Source: Sphingobacterium sp. SGG-5 (GTDB lineage: Bacteria > Bacteroidota > Bacteroidia > Sphingobacteriales > Sphingobacteriaceae). From it: a stretch of DNA of 64,000 bases. Under the pieces are notes generated by a model. That model was not told the DNA's origin and did not search any database. It saw only the letters and a list, made by a program, of their open reading frames with translations. Below, one piece after another: positions 28,364 to 35,666 of this stretch. Within the stretch, counting starts at the first letter, position 1. Each line of letters begins with the position of its first letter. A program made the position numbers and the translations under genes. The DNA is taken from positions 124,001-188,000 of the forward strand of contig NZ_JAAKGO010000005.1 in assembly GCF_011043525.1 (NCBI RefSeq). Direction: 5' to 3'.

Positions 28364-29437
28364 TCAACGGGGGATTAGCAAATAGAGCAACGACACTGTA
28401 TAGGTACCTGGTTTCGAAGTAAGCACCTGGTGCCTAGTCAGGTTTGCCTTATATTCTAAATTAAAATACTGGGCATGTTTTTTATCGTCTGATAGACCTG
28501 ACAGCGCCACTTGCTCATTGGATGATAATACAATAGCCGGATTTGACACGACCGTCTTAGCATCTCGTCCCGGCGTGAGACGTAAAGATAAAATAGACAA
28601 AGGCATAATTTCTCCGTCACTATGAACAAACTCCGGCTCCATAGATTTAATACGAAGTTCAAAGTCGGTCATTGCATGTACTTTGACCGCATCAGTCAGC
28701 ACCTGCGACACGCCCTGTACGTAGTCTTGGTCTGAGGCAAAGCTTAAGGTGGCATTTGCGGCCTCCGTACCTATCTGCAGGCTGTAATCCGGCTCTACAT
28801 CGACTAAATTACCATCGGTAAGACGAGGTAAAACACGTATCATGTAGAAAATCTGTTGCGTCCCGATTATTCTTCCCTGTTCATCGTATAGGGTATATAA
28901 AAGCGGTACGCGATAGGTAACGGATTTATATTGATTGGGGCTGGTATAATCGTCGAGATATTTGCCGGAACTTATTTTTAGGGATCCAAACAGCGTAAAG
29001 ACGGAATAATGGCTTCCATAGGAATTTATGGGGGCTTTGGAGCGGTTTATCAGCAAAACCTCATTGGCGTTTTGCAAAATAATATCATTTAGGCTCACGC
29101 CTATGCTCCGTAGATTCGTCTGTGTATGATTGTCATCCGTTCGCCATCGCAGGCTGATTTTGTCTGCCGGGAAAGGCTTTCCACTTCTATTCGGGCCTCC
29201 TTCGACGACTTCAATCGGTGCAAGGATACGCGCTGACAGCGACCAATTTTTAACAGCAATATTGTTACCGTTGAGCTGGAATTGGAATGTATTAAAACGT
29301 TCATGACTCTCGATTCCCAAATACGAGGTAATCTCCAGGTATTCGTTAGACCAGGCGACAAACCTCAACTGTGCGGTCACGGGCAGGGCTACCAGCAAGC
29401 TGAAGAGCAAATAGATGAGTGGCTGCACCCTATTCAT
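28364..29437 (-). CDS. Two-domain tip/adhesin-like subunit of the fibre cluster
   Basis: The 357-residue secreted protein has a signal peptide (MNRVQPLIYLLFSLLVALPVTAQ). Its C-terminal domain carries 'LSFASDQDYVQGV' (231-243) and ends in 'TYTVSLLYLLIP', the same landmarks found in the two small subunits ('EDYTKGV', 'EDYQDGV', 'TYTVDVVYTI', 'TFTNTIIYSL'). The N-terminal domain (~24-200) ends with a similar strand ('TYRVPLLYTLYD', ~174-185), so the protein may be two pilin-like domains in tandem. A second domain added to a subunit-like domain is the layout of tip adhesins such as FimH. The ATG lies within the chaperone's last codons (8-base overlap), suggesting coupled translation. The ligand is unknown. 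Confidence 0.6.
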   Translation of the reverse strand: MNRVQPLIYLLFSLLVALPVTAQLRFVAWSNEYLEITSYLGIESHERFNTFQFQLNGNNIAVKNWSLSARILAPIEVVEGGPNRSGKPFPADKISLRWRTDDNHTQTNLRSIGVSLNDIILQNANEVLLINRSKAPINSYGSHYSVFTLFGSLKISSGKYLDDYTSPNQYKSVTYRVPLLYTLYDEQGRIIGTQQIFYMIRVLPRLTDGNLVDVEPDYSLQIGTEAANATLSFASDQDYVQGVSQVLTDAVKVHAMTDFELRIKSMEPEFVHSDGEIMPLSILSLRLTPGRDAKTVVSNPAIVLSSNEQVALSGLSDDKKHAQYFNLEYKANLTRHQVLTSKPGTYTVSLLYLLIPR

Positions 29438-30245
29438 ACTTAAATTCTAATTCCGCGGCCTTAACCAGGTTTTGATCACCATAAAATAACATAACCGTCG
29501 CGATGTAGTCTCCTGCAACAAGCTCTTGAGGCACCGAAATATACTGTTTCCGTTTGTCATGTGGCAGACAATAAAAACCGATATCCTCAACGATCGTCTT
29601 TTTACCGTTATCTTGATTAATAAATTCGGCACGTATCTGTCCTTCCATCCAAGTGTTACCGGTCACGTCATACGACAGCTCTAAAAATTTGCCGGCCTGA
29701 TCAAGAGTCGTATACTTGAGATTGGTAATCTCCAAATCGGTATTCGCCTGCCTGTTAAATCCATGGTAGATCTTTATTCCTGCCCGGACAGCCAAACGGA
29801 TGTTAGCCCCCTCCTGTTCTGCACCCGCCCGAGGGTTTAGCTGCGTAACAAAAAGCATAGCCGTATGTACCGGAATCGAATCGGAATAAGAAACTTCTTT
29901 AGGCACCTGCATATTGACCTGCAATCTTTTGGATTCGCCCGGCTTCAATGCAAAAAAAGGTTCAGAGATCGACAGCCAGTCTACACAACTCGTCTGTAAA
30001 CTTCCTCCGGGCTTGATCATATTATCGCCCATCTCTGAATATTCCCAATCTTCCAATGAAACGGCAAGCTCTAAGGTATAGTCCTTGCTCGGATTGGTGA
30101 CATCAACATACTGGGTCTGGCTCTGACCCGCATCCACGATATAAAAGACACGGGGCGGTCCCACGGTTAGTCCGGTCTGCCCCACAACCCTATGCATCAG
30201 ACACATCGCAAAAAAAACAACGACAATATGTAATGTGGTTTTCAT
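29430..30245 (-). CDS. PapD-like periplasmic chaperone
   Basis: The 271-residue protein has a signal peptide (MKTTLHIVVVFFAMCLMHRVVGQ). Two Ig-like domains follow. The first begins 'GLTVGPPRVFYIVDAGQSQT' with 'QYVDVTNPSKDYTLELAV', resembling the opening strands of fimbrial chaperones. 'WLSISEPFFALKPGESKRLQ' matches the region before the chaperone's central strand, and 'NIRLAVRAGIKIYHGF' the conserved strand that ends domain 1. Such chaperones cap subunits in the periplasm by lending a beta strand and hand them to the usher. It is placed between the subunit genes and the tip-like and usher-like genes. A hairpin terminator lies just upstream, so it is expected to be less expressed than the subunit before it. 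It could alternatively be a WxL/DUF916-like cell-surface protein. Confidence 0.7.
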   Translation of the reverse strand: MKTTLHIVVVFFAMCLMHRVVGQTGLTVGPPRVFYIVDAGQSQTQYVDVTNPSKDYTLELAVSLEDWEYSEMGDNMIKPGGSLQTSCVDWLSISEPFFALKPGESKRLQVNMQVPKEVSYSDSIPVHTAMLFVTQLNPRAGAEQEGANIRLAVRAGIKIYHGFNRQANTDLEITNLKYTTLDQAGKFLELSYDVTGNTWMEGQIRAEFINQDNGKKTIVEDIGFYCLPHDKRKQYISVPQELVAGDYIATVMLFYGDQNLVKAAELEFKYE

Positions 30246-30270
30246 AGATAATCTCTTTTTTTAAACAGCG

Positions 30271-30300
30271 AAAAAGCAAGTACCTCAAAGATACTTGCTT
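30271..30300 (-). terminator. Attenuating terminator after the second subunit gene
   Basis: On the minus strand AAGCAAGTA and TACTTGCTT (plus coordinates 30292-30300 and 30274-30282) form a stem around a 9-base loop, followed by a T-run. It sits in the 85-base gap between the subunit gene and the chaperone gene. It would let the subunit be made in excess over the assembly proteins, as in known pilus operons. Confidence 0.75.
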
Positions 30301-30330
30301 CTATATATTAATTAACTGTTATCTTTAAAT

Positions 30331-30903
30331 TTAGTTTGCAGCGATGGTATATACGACATCCACGGTATAGGTTGCAGTCGAAGTTTTAGTGGCATTGTCA
30401 CCCAACAGTTGTTTGATCTGACCTTCGTTTAACTCTTTTGCTCTGTAGTATACATCTACATCTTTGTTCAGCACCGAAGAAGATGCGTTGCTACCGCCCA
30501 CATTATCGAAGTCCATGGCTGCTGCACCTGTTTTTTTGTTCGCAGCACTTCCGACACCAATTTCCAATAATTGACTGGCATCCATATTATCAATACCTGA
30601 TCCGTCTTTTTTCGCGAATTTACCACCGTTTGAAAGTTCGGCTCTAACCCGATAACCGGAACCGATCGAAGTTACTTTCAATTGATCTGCCACCAAAGTA
30701 TCCACACCCTTCGTATAGTCCTCTGCACTCTTGTACTCTAAAGTCACTTCGTCAAATGCTGAACCGTCATTTGCGCCTTCTCCTAAAGAAATGGACAATG
30801 TGGGATTAAGAACGACATTTACTTTTACGTTGGCCGATGACTGCGCTTTTGCACCCAAAACTGATACTGCTACAAATACGATTGCTAAAATTGTGTTTTT
30901 CAT
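30331..30903 (-). CDS. Secreted fibre subunit (putative major subunit)
   Basis: The 190-residue protein has a clear signal peptide (MKNTILAIVFVAVSVLGAKAQ). The mature N-terminus 'SANVKVNVVLNPTLSISL' is a run of alternating hydrophobic residues like a donor strand. 'YKSAEDYTKGVDTL' (58-70) and the last strand 'TYTVDVVYTIAAN' are shared with the neighbouring small protein and with the C-terminal domain of the tip-like protein. Small size, high Gly/Ala/Ser/Asp content and absence of cysteine in the mature part fit a structural subunit. It is followed by a terminator, suggesting the highest expression in the cluster. No known pilin family was recognised with certainty; the DUF4402-like group is possible. 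Confidence 0.65.
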   Translation of the reverse strand: MKNTILAIVFVAVSVLGAKAQSSANVKVNVVLNPTLSISLGEGANDGSAFDEVTLEYKSAEDYTKGVDTLVADQLKVTSIGSGYRVRAELSNGGKFAKKDGSGIDNMDASQLLEIGVGSAANKKTGAAAMDFDNVGGSNASSSVLNKDVDVYYRAKELNEGQIKQLLGDNATKTSTATYTVDVVYTIAAN

Positions 30904-31036
30904 TTTTTATTTTCCTTTTTTCTTATTTCTATTTTTTTGTTCGGTTATTCCCCTTATCCGACAGGACAAAGTTCAGCAGAATAGCGACCTCAAAAAAGAT
31001 GAAAAAGGGCATAAAAAATATAAATGTGTTCAAACA

Positions 31037-31076
31037 TGTAGTTATTTTACTACAACATGTAGTTGTTCTACTACAT
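31037..31076. repeat. Two tandem 21-bp repeats, each an inverted repeat
   Basis: TGTAGT-tatttt-ACTACA (31037-31054) is followed by ATGTAGT-tgttct-ACTACAT (31057-31076). The copies are 21 bases apart and agree in all but a few positions. They lie at the stop of the first subunit gene and about 135 bases upstream of the second subunit's ATG. A 21-base direct repeat is the spacing of AraC half-sites, and an AraC-family gene is close by. As RNA they would form two small hairpins, so a 3'-end role for the first subunit mRNA is also possible. Confidence 0.6.
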
Positions 31077-31621
31077 TAACGAACCTCTAAGCTATAAATA
31101 ATGGTATTGGTAAAGGTGGTAGCTCCCTGTTTTGAGGCATATTTTAGAAACGCCCCATCTCCGGGCCCATGAAAAGACACATCAAAAACTTTATTCAAAG
31201 CAGGTTGATCTTCCAAGATAAAACTTTTGTCTTCTGTCGTCAGTAGTGAGGTTTCGAGGTGGGAAGTGCCTCCATCCTCGGTCGGTAGAGCTGCAATGCT
31301 CACATCGGGCAAATGCATAGCTTCGTCGGTTTCTCCTGTTATTTTAGCATATTCTTCATTGGCCAGGCGGGCATTTACCACATATGGCCCTGTACTAAAT
31401 ACAGTAAGGTGTCCCTTATTTGTCACCTCCACACCATCCTGATAATCTTCTGCGGTATTGTATACCAAAGAAGAGGTTGTCTGTTCGGGGTTAACTGTTA
31501 AGTTTAATAAAGGTCTCAGAACAATACTCAAACTTACTGCGGCATTCTCAGATTGTGCTCTTACGGCAGGCATTCCTAATATGCATGCGAGAACTAAACC
31601 GATGATGCCCGTTGTTTTCAT
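31076..31621 (-). CDS. Secreted fibre subunit (putative minor subunit)
   Basis: The 181-residue protein has a signal peptide (MKTTGIIGLVLACILGMPAVRAQ). The mature protein begins with alternating hydrophobic residues ('NAAVSLSIVLRPLLNLTV'), has 'YNTAEDYQDGVEV' at 54-66 and ends 'TFTNTIIYSLEVR'. These are the same three landmarks, in the same order, as in the next subunit. Overall identity between the two looks low, so they are probably distinct components of one fibre. It is the first structural gene after the divergent-looking but same-strand AraC regulator (95-base gap). The 21-bp repeats overlap its stop codon. Confidence 0.6.
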   Translation of the reverse strand: MKTTGIIGLVLACILGMPAVRAQSENAAVSLSIVLRPLLNLTVNPEQTTSSLVYNTAEDYQDGVEVTNKGHLTVFSTGPYVVNARLANEEYAKITGETDEAMHLPDVSIAALPTEDGGTSHLETSLLTTEDKSFILEDQPALNKVFDVSFHGPGDGAFLKYASKQGATTFTNTIIYSLEVR

Positions 31622-31715
31622 AAGTTAATGTTATATCATACTACTAAAGTAACAACTTTATTCGATTCCGCCAACAGCATCCCGATAAAAAATAAGGTAT
31701 AAACTCTAAAAGGAG

Positions 31716-32546
31716 CTATCCATGCTTAGTTCGGTGCAATTTGCGGTATTCGGTAGGCGTCATACCTACTTCTTTCGAAAAAAAAGAGCTGAAGTTGTTT
31801 TCATCAAAAAAACCATATTCTCGGCCGATTTCTTTAATCGTTTGATCCGTATATATTAGTTGCCATTTGAATTGCGTGATCACATAATCTGTTAATATTT
31901 CTTTCGGTGTTTTTCCCAGCACCTGTTGTGTTGCTTTTAACAACCGTTTTCCGGTGATATTCAACTTATCTGCATAATATTTGACTGCTCTACTCTGCTG
32001 AATATGCCGGACTATCAAATCTTTAAATAATGTCGTAAGAATGTGATCCGCATCGTCGATATAGCCAAAAGTCTTTCCTTCCGTTCCGTGTATCGTGCAC
32101 TGGAGCATAATCTGTTCTATTAGATTATGTGCCAAATCACGGTAAAGGGCGTTGTCGCAATTTTTAGATGAAACGTATAACATCGTGACAATATAATTTA
32201 CATAGGCCTGAAACTCGGTTGGAACCGTGAAGCAAAAATAGCCGGCATCCGGAAAAAGCATACTAGTTTGTAAAAATTCGGTATCATGATGACTTCGATT
32301 GTAAAAGATATTCGTAAATGTCAATATATTGTTATCTTCCGTATCTTCGTCGATAGCAAAAAGACAATTCGGTGAAACAAAGACAATGGTATTTTCAGGG
32401 ATCGCCGTCCGTTTCTTATTAAAATAAAAATGATTGTTCTTATCTACCAAAAGAATGCTATATACACCCTTGCGCTGATGGTTAATAGACATACCATCTA
32501 GCGGTAATAATGTTTTCACCTTACCTATACTAAACTCTATCTGCAT
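31716..32546 (-). CDS. AraC-family transcriptional regulator
   Basis: The 276-residue protein has an N-terminal ligand/dimerisation-type region (~1-165) and a C-terminal AraC/XylS DNA-binding domain: 'VKYYADKLNITGKRLLKATQ' (first helix-turn-helix) and 'IKEIGREYGFFDENNFSSFF' with 'GMTPTEYRKLH' (second). It reads in the same direction as the fibre cluster and ends 95 bases before the first subunit gene, so control of that cluster is likely but inferred. The N-terminal part resembles that of regulators in other Bacteroidota near surface-structure genes, but no ligand can be named. Confidence 0.9.
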   Translation of the reverse strand: MQIEFSIGKVKTLLPLDGMSINHQRKGVYSILLVDKNNHFYFNKKRTAIPENTIVFVSPNCLFAIDEDTEDNNILTFTNIFYNRSHHDTEFLQTSMLFPDAGYFCFTVPTEFQAYVNYIVTMLYVSSKNCDNALYRDLAHNLIEQIMLQCTIHGTEGKTFGYIDDADHILTTLFKDLIVRHIQQSRAVKYYADKLNITGKRLLKATQQVLGKTPKEILTDYVITQFKWQLIYTDQTIKEIGREYGFFDENNFSSFFSKEVGMTPTEYRKLHRTKHG

Positions 32547-32661
32547 TTCATCCTCCCTTTCTATATTAATAGCTAAAAATGATAATTTTCTATGGGGTAT
32601 AGAAAACTTACTATTCTCGAATATACTAAAAAAAAGAGAAATTCTAAAAAGAACAGGATAA

Positions 32662-33621
32662 TCAGAAATGAGAAATTTTCCGCATCAACAACACATATCC
32701 TTTATCGCGATGCACTGTGCCTGTCCAATCTTCAATTTCGAGATAATAGAAGTACGTGCCTTCATTTAGATTTTCACCCGACCAATCATTTCGGTAATCT
32801 ATGGATTTAAAGACTTCATTACCAAATCGATTAAAGATAATCAGCTTATTCCTTTTAAACGCCTTCAATCCAATGATTTCAAAGGTATCATTCTTTCCGT
32901 CTCCATTTGGCGTGATTACATTCGGCACAAAAAGCGTGATAATATTGACGGTGGCCTCGTCTTTATTGTTTGTTAGATCAATATCCTGTTGTCGACTCGT
33001 AGCGTGAGCAGTCGTAATGGCTTGGCCGGAAAATTCCCCACGTACTTTTATCCATCGTGAGGCCGACTCTTTTGCCTCCAACCTCGGCAGCTTCCAGATC
33101 AGTTCCTTTTTACCCGAATTATATTGCAAGTCTGAATTCATCCCTTGTGCTTCTCCTATATAGGTCAGCTGTCGTGGCAGTTTAAATGTTATTAACAGTT
33201 CGTCTGCCGCGGTATTACTGTTATTAAGGACTAGGAGTTGATAGTTGAATTCCTGCGAAATTAAAGCTTGTTCTCTATCCGGCAAATTACGTATTTCAAT
33301 ATCTACGTGTACATCTTCCGCCAATGGATCAACAATGATTTCTACAGGATCCGAAATATCCGAATTACATCCATCGCCCAAAGCGATGACATTGTATGTC
33401 CCTCCTTCGGTAACCACGATACGGGATTCATGTGCGCCATTCATGCTTTCACCATTATGGAACCAGATGTAAGATAGGGCATGTTGCGAGTCTGCACGAA
33501 GCGTCACCTTTTTCCCTTTCACAATACGCAAGGCCTGCTGTTGCTGTGCCACAGTCTGCTGTAACGCAAATAGCAACACAACAACAACAGAAATGCTGTT
33601 TATCAAACTCCAACCTTGCAT
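32662..33621 (-). CDS. T9SS type B substrate with Ig-like and DUF11-like domains
   Basis: The 319-residue protein has a signal peptide (MQGWSLINSISVVVVLLFALQQTVAQ). An Ig-like domain (~30-100, 'ALSYIWFHNGESMNGA', 'VVTEGGTYNVIALGDGC') is followed by a DUF11-like module (~105-225). The C-terminal gliding-type domain (~230-319) has 'NVITPNGDGKNDTFEIIGL', 'NRFGNEVFKS' and 'LNEGTYFYYLEI', which target it to the type IX secretion system. It is the last gene of the minus-strand adhesin locus and probably a smaller surface partner of the 3670-residue protein. Confidence 0.88.
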   Translation of the reverse strand: MQGWSLINSISVVVVLLFALQQTVAQQQQALRIVKGKKVTLRADSQHALSYIWFHNGESMNGAHESRIVVTEGGTYNVIALGDGCNSDISDPVEIIVDPLAEDVHVDIEIRNLPDREQALISQEFNYQLLVLNNSNTAADELLITFKLPRQLTYIGEAQGMNSDLQYNSGKKELIWKLPRLEAKESASRWIKVRGEFSGQAITTAHATSRQQDIDLTNNKDEATVNIITLFVPNVITPNGDGKNDTFEIIGLKAFKRNKLIIFNRFGNEVFKSIDYRNDWSGENLNEGTYFYYLEIEDWTGTVHRDKGYVLLMRKISHF

Positions 33622-33655
33622 ATTTCTGAATAATATTACGGATAGACTGCAAATA

Positions 33656-34744
33656 TTAGTCTGTAATATTTTCGATCGTAATATGTGGCTTGCCTGGTTT
33701 TGGTGTTACCGTCAAAACCATATCGCTACCACTATCCTGTGTAAATCCTCTGTAAATCACATGGGGACGAACACGAACACCTCCTGCATCCGCCGCCGAG
33801 TAGTTTCTGTCTTTCACAGCATACTCTGCCTCTACAAATATTTTATATTTTCCTATTTTGCTGATTTGAGGGAAGAAATCAGGTAATATTCCACCTGTAG
33901 CATTCGAGGAGGATGTTTCCAACAGTTCAATATCCGAAATAGTTGTTGGATCAGTAGCAATAGCGCTTACATCCGGCCAGGTTAAACCATCCGCAGCTTG
34001 TTTAACTGCATACCATCTGTACTTTACGTCAAAATCGCCAACTGCCGGTGTGTTGGGTCGTACAAAGCCGTAAGTGGCATTAATCTCTACTTTGGCCTGT
34101 GTACCTCCTTCACTTACATCGCTTTCACAATATTGAAAAGCAGTGCCCCCATTCACGGTCCCTGTTGCCGCCACTTGCAGTTCAGGCAGCACGTAGATAA
34201 CATACTCTTCCTCTTGTATGTTACAGAGCTCTTCTTCTGCAATATTGTCGGGATTGACAATACCACGTACTTTAAAATAATGGTAACCTTCAGTGAGGTT
34301 GGTAACGACCAGCTTTTCGTCACCCGCAGCATTGTAAGTCTTTAAAAGCCCTTCTGCAACAAGCTCCGCCCCCCCAAACGCTGTCCCATCCACCGCTCCT
34401 GCCCCATCCTGTCCCATATAGAACCAGCGGTAATGCGTAAATTCCTGAGCCGTACGAGAAGGAGCTGGAGTAATTACACTTAGATCCTCTGTCCTACTCG
34501 CGACTAACGTTAAGCCGGGCTTACTAGCATCGTTGTAAAAAAGGATGACATCCCGTCTCTCATTCGCAAGATTTAAACCCGGCAGTGCTGTTGCTCTACT
34601 TGCATTATCAGCGGCAGTAAAAGGACCAACATTCACTTTAGCCCCATCGTTCGTTTTATCGATCGATTGCCCGAAAACACTTGTTGCTGCTGCTAAAAAC
34701 AAAGCTGCTAGCCCTGTTTTTAGCATTTTTGATTTGCTTTTCAT
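33656..34744 (-). CDS. Secreted protein of unknown function with shared PGKPH C-terminal motif
   Basis: The 362-residue protein has a signal peptide (MKSKSKMLKTGLAALFLAAATSVFGQ). The rest is probably beta-rich: 'FTHYRWFYMGQDGAGAVDGT', 'GYHYFKVRGIVNPDNI', 'VKYRWYAVKQAADG', which resemble Ig-like-fold modules that display glycine-rich loops. It lacks a recognisable T9SS type A or B domain. Instead it ends 'TPKPGKPHITIENITD', nearly the same ending as the neighbouring upstream gene ('LPRPGKPHLTIRNVIN'). It lies 20 bases after that gene and 34 bases before the next, so it belongs to the adhesin operon. Function not recognised. Confidence 0.7.
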   Translation of the reverse strand: MKSKSKMLKTGLAALFLAAATSVFGQSIDKTNDGAKVNVGPFTAADNASRATALPGLNLANERRDVILFYNDASKPGLTLVASRTEDLSVITPAPSRTAQEFTHYRWFYMGQDGAGAVDGTAFGGAELVAEGLLKTYNAAGDEKLVVTNLTEGYHYFKVRGIVNPDNIAEEELCNIQEEEYVIYVLPELQVAATGTVNGGTAFQYCESDVSEGGTQAKVEINATYGFVRPNTPAVGDFDVKYRWYAVKQAADGLTWPDVSAIATDPTTISDIELLETSSSNATGGILPDFFPQISKIGKYKIFVEAEYAVKDRNYSAADAGGVRVRPHVIYRGFTQDSGSDMVLTVTPKPGKPHITIENITD

Positions 34745-34764
34745 TTGGTTTGATTTAGTTTATA

Positions 34765-35604
34765 TTAATTAATTACATTTCGGATTGTTAAATGCGGTTT
34801 TCCGGGGCGTGGCAACATTGTAATTGTCAACGGAGTTCGCCCAGAAGGGTAAATATTTCCCTCTCTGGCTTCCAACCAATAGGAACCATTCCAATTGTCT
34901 TGTATTATAAAGGTGTTCGTGGTAATATCAGATCCTACTTGCGTACCACCCAGTTGCGTTGTGTATAATTGATAGGTATAACCGGGTTGGAAATTAGAAA
35001 TGGTCACTGCACGATTTGCTCCTTCACAGACTGTTAAATTACTTTCAGACAGTATGGGCATAGCAATATAAAAGGCATAATAATAGTTGGCTGTTAAAGC
35101 TAAATTTAATAAACTGTTTACTTCGAATCGTATACCGTCAAAATCGTTCCCATCCGGTAAAAACACAAGAGTACCAATCTGACCACTGCCAAATAGGTTT
35201 AATAAATTCAACAGCTCACTTCCCGAATAGCCTGGTGCAACCGTACTGTTTATTCCTCCCTTAGTCCGCTGCACAGCAAAACCACCCAGCAAAGTTAATA
35301 AGGACGAATTACTACCAATTTTTGCAATTATCGGTGAATAACGAGTGGGTTTCGGATTATCTATAAATTGTAAATTCTGACGTGCATAGATTAGACCCAA
35401 AGCACCCAGCGTTACATTCAATGTTGAGAAATTGGTGGTATCCGGCAGATCTACGGCCTCTGCGGGATTGGATACCGAAGCCAATAAAAATGTCGCATCA
35501 GACTTTTGAGTATCGGCATATATCCGCTGCCCCAAACATACTTGGACCGTCGGCCAAAGCGACAGTAATCCACAAAAGATCTGCAAAAAGCAAAGTCGAT
35601 TCAT
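34765..35604 (-). CDS. Secreted protein of unknown function with shared PGKPH C-terminal motif
   Basis: The ATG at 35604 (MNRLCFLQIFCGLLSLWPTVQVCLGQ) gives a good signal peptide; an upstream in-frame start adds 11 unlikely residues. The product is about 279 residues. Segments such as 'LNVTLGALGLIYARQNLQFI' and 'NLLNLFGSGQIGTLVFLPDG' resemble parts of the repeat modules of the 3670-residue protein in the same locus ('LLGGLQVVAW', 'SLLGGSLG'). 'VTISNFQPGYTYQLYTTQLG' looks Ig-like. It ends 'LPRPGKPHLTIRNVIN', matching the next gene's end. No classical T9SS domain is seen. A surface-complex partner role is inferred from position only. Confidence 0.68.
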   Translation of the reverse strand: MNRLCFLQIFCGLLSLWPTVQVCLGQRIYADTQKSDATFLLASVSNPAEAVDLPDTTNFSTLNVTLGALGLIYARQNLQFIDNPKPTRYSPIIAKIGSNSSLLTLLGGFAVQRTKGGINSTVAPGYSGSELLNLLNLFGSGQIGTLVFLPDGNDFDGIRFEVNSLLNLALTANYYYAFYIAMPILSESNLTVCEGANRAVTISNFQPGYTYQLYTTQLGGTQVGSDITTNTFIIQDNWNGSYWLEAREGNIYPSGRTPLTITMLPRPGKPHLTIRNVIN

Positions 35605-35666
35605 AAATAGATGGTTCACAACGCCACAAGTCCACATTCCAGTCGTTAATATCGACAGATGTTACA

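Noticed and set aside
33268..33652. Several 65-75-codon frames on the plus strand near the start of the T9SS substrate gene
   Set aside because: They overlap antisense to a gene with clear signal peptide and Ig-like domain and lack any recognisable motif.
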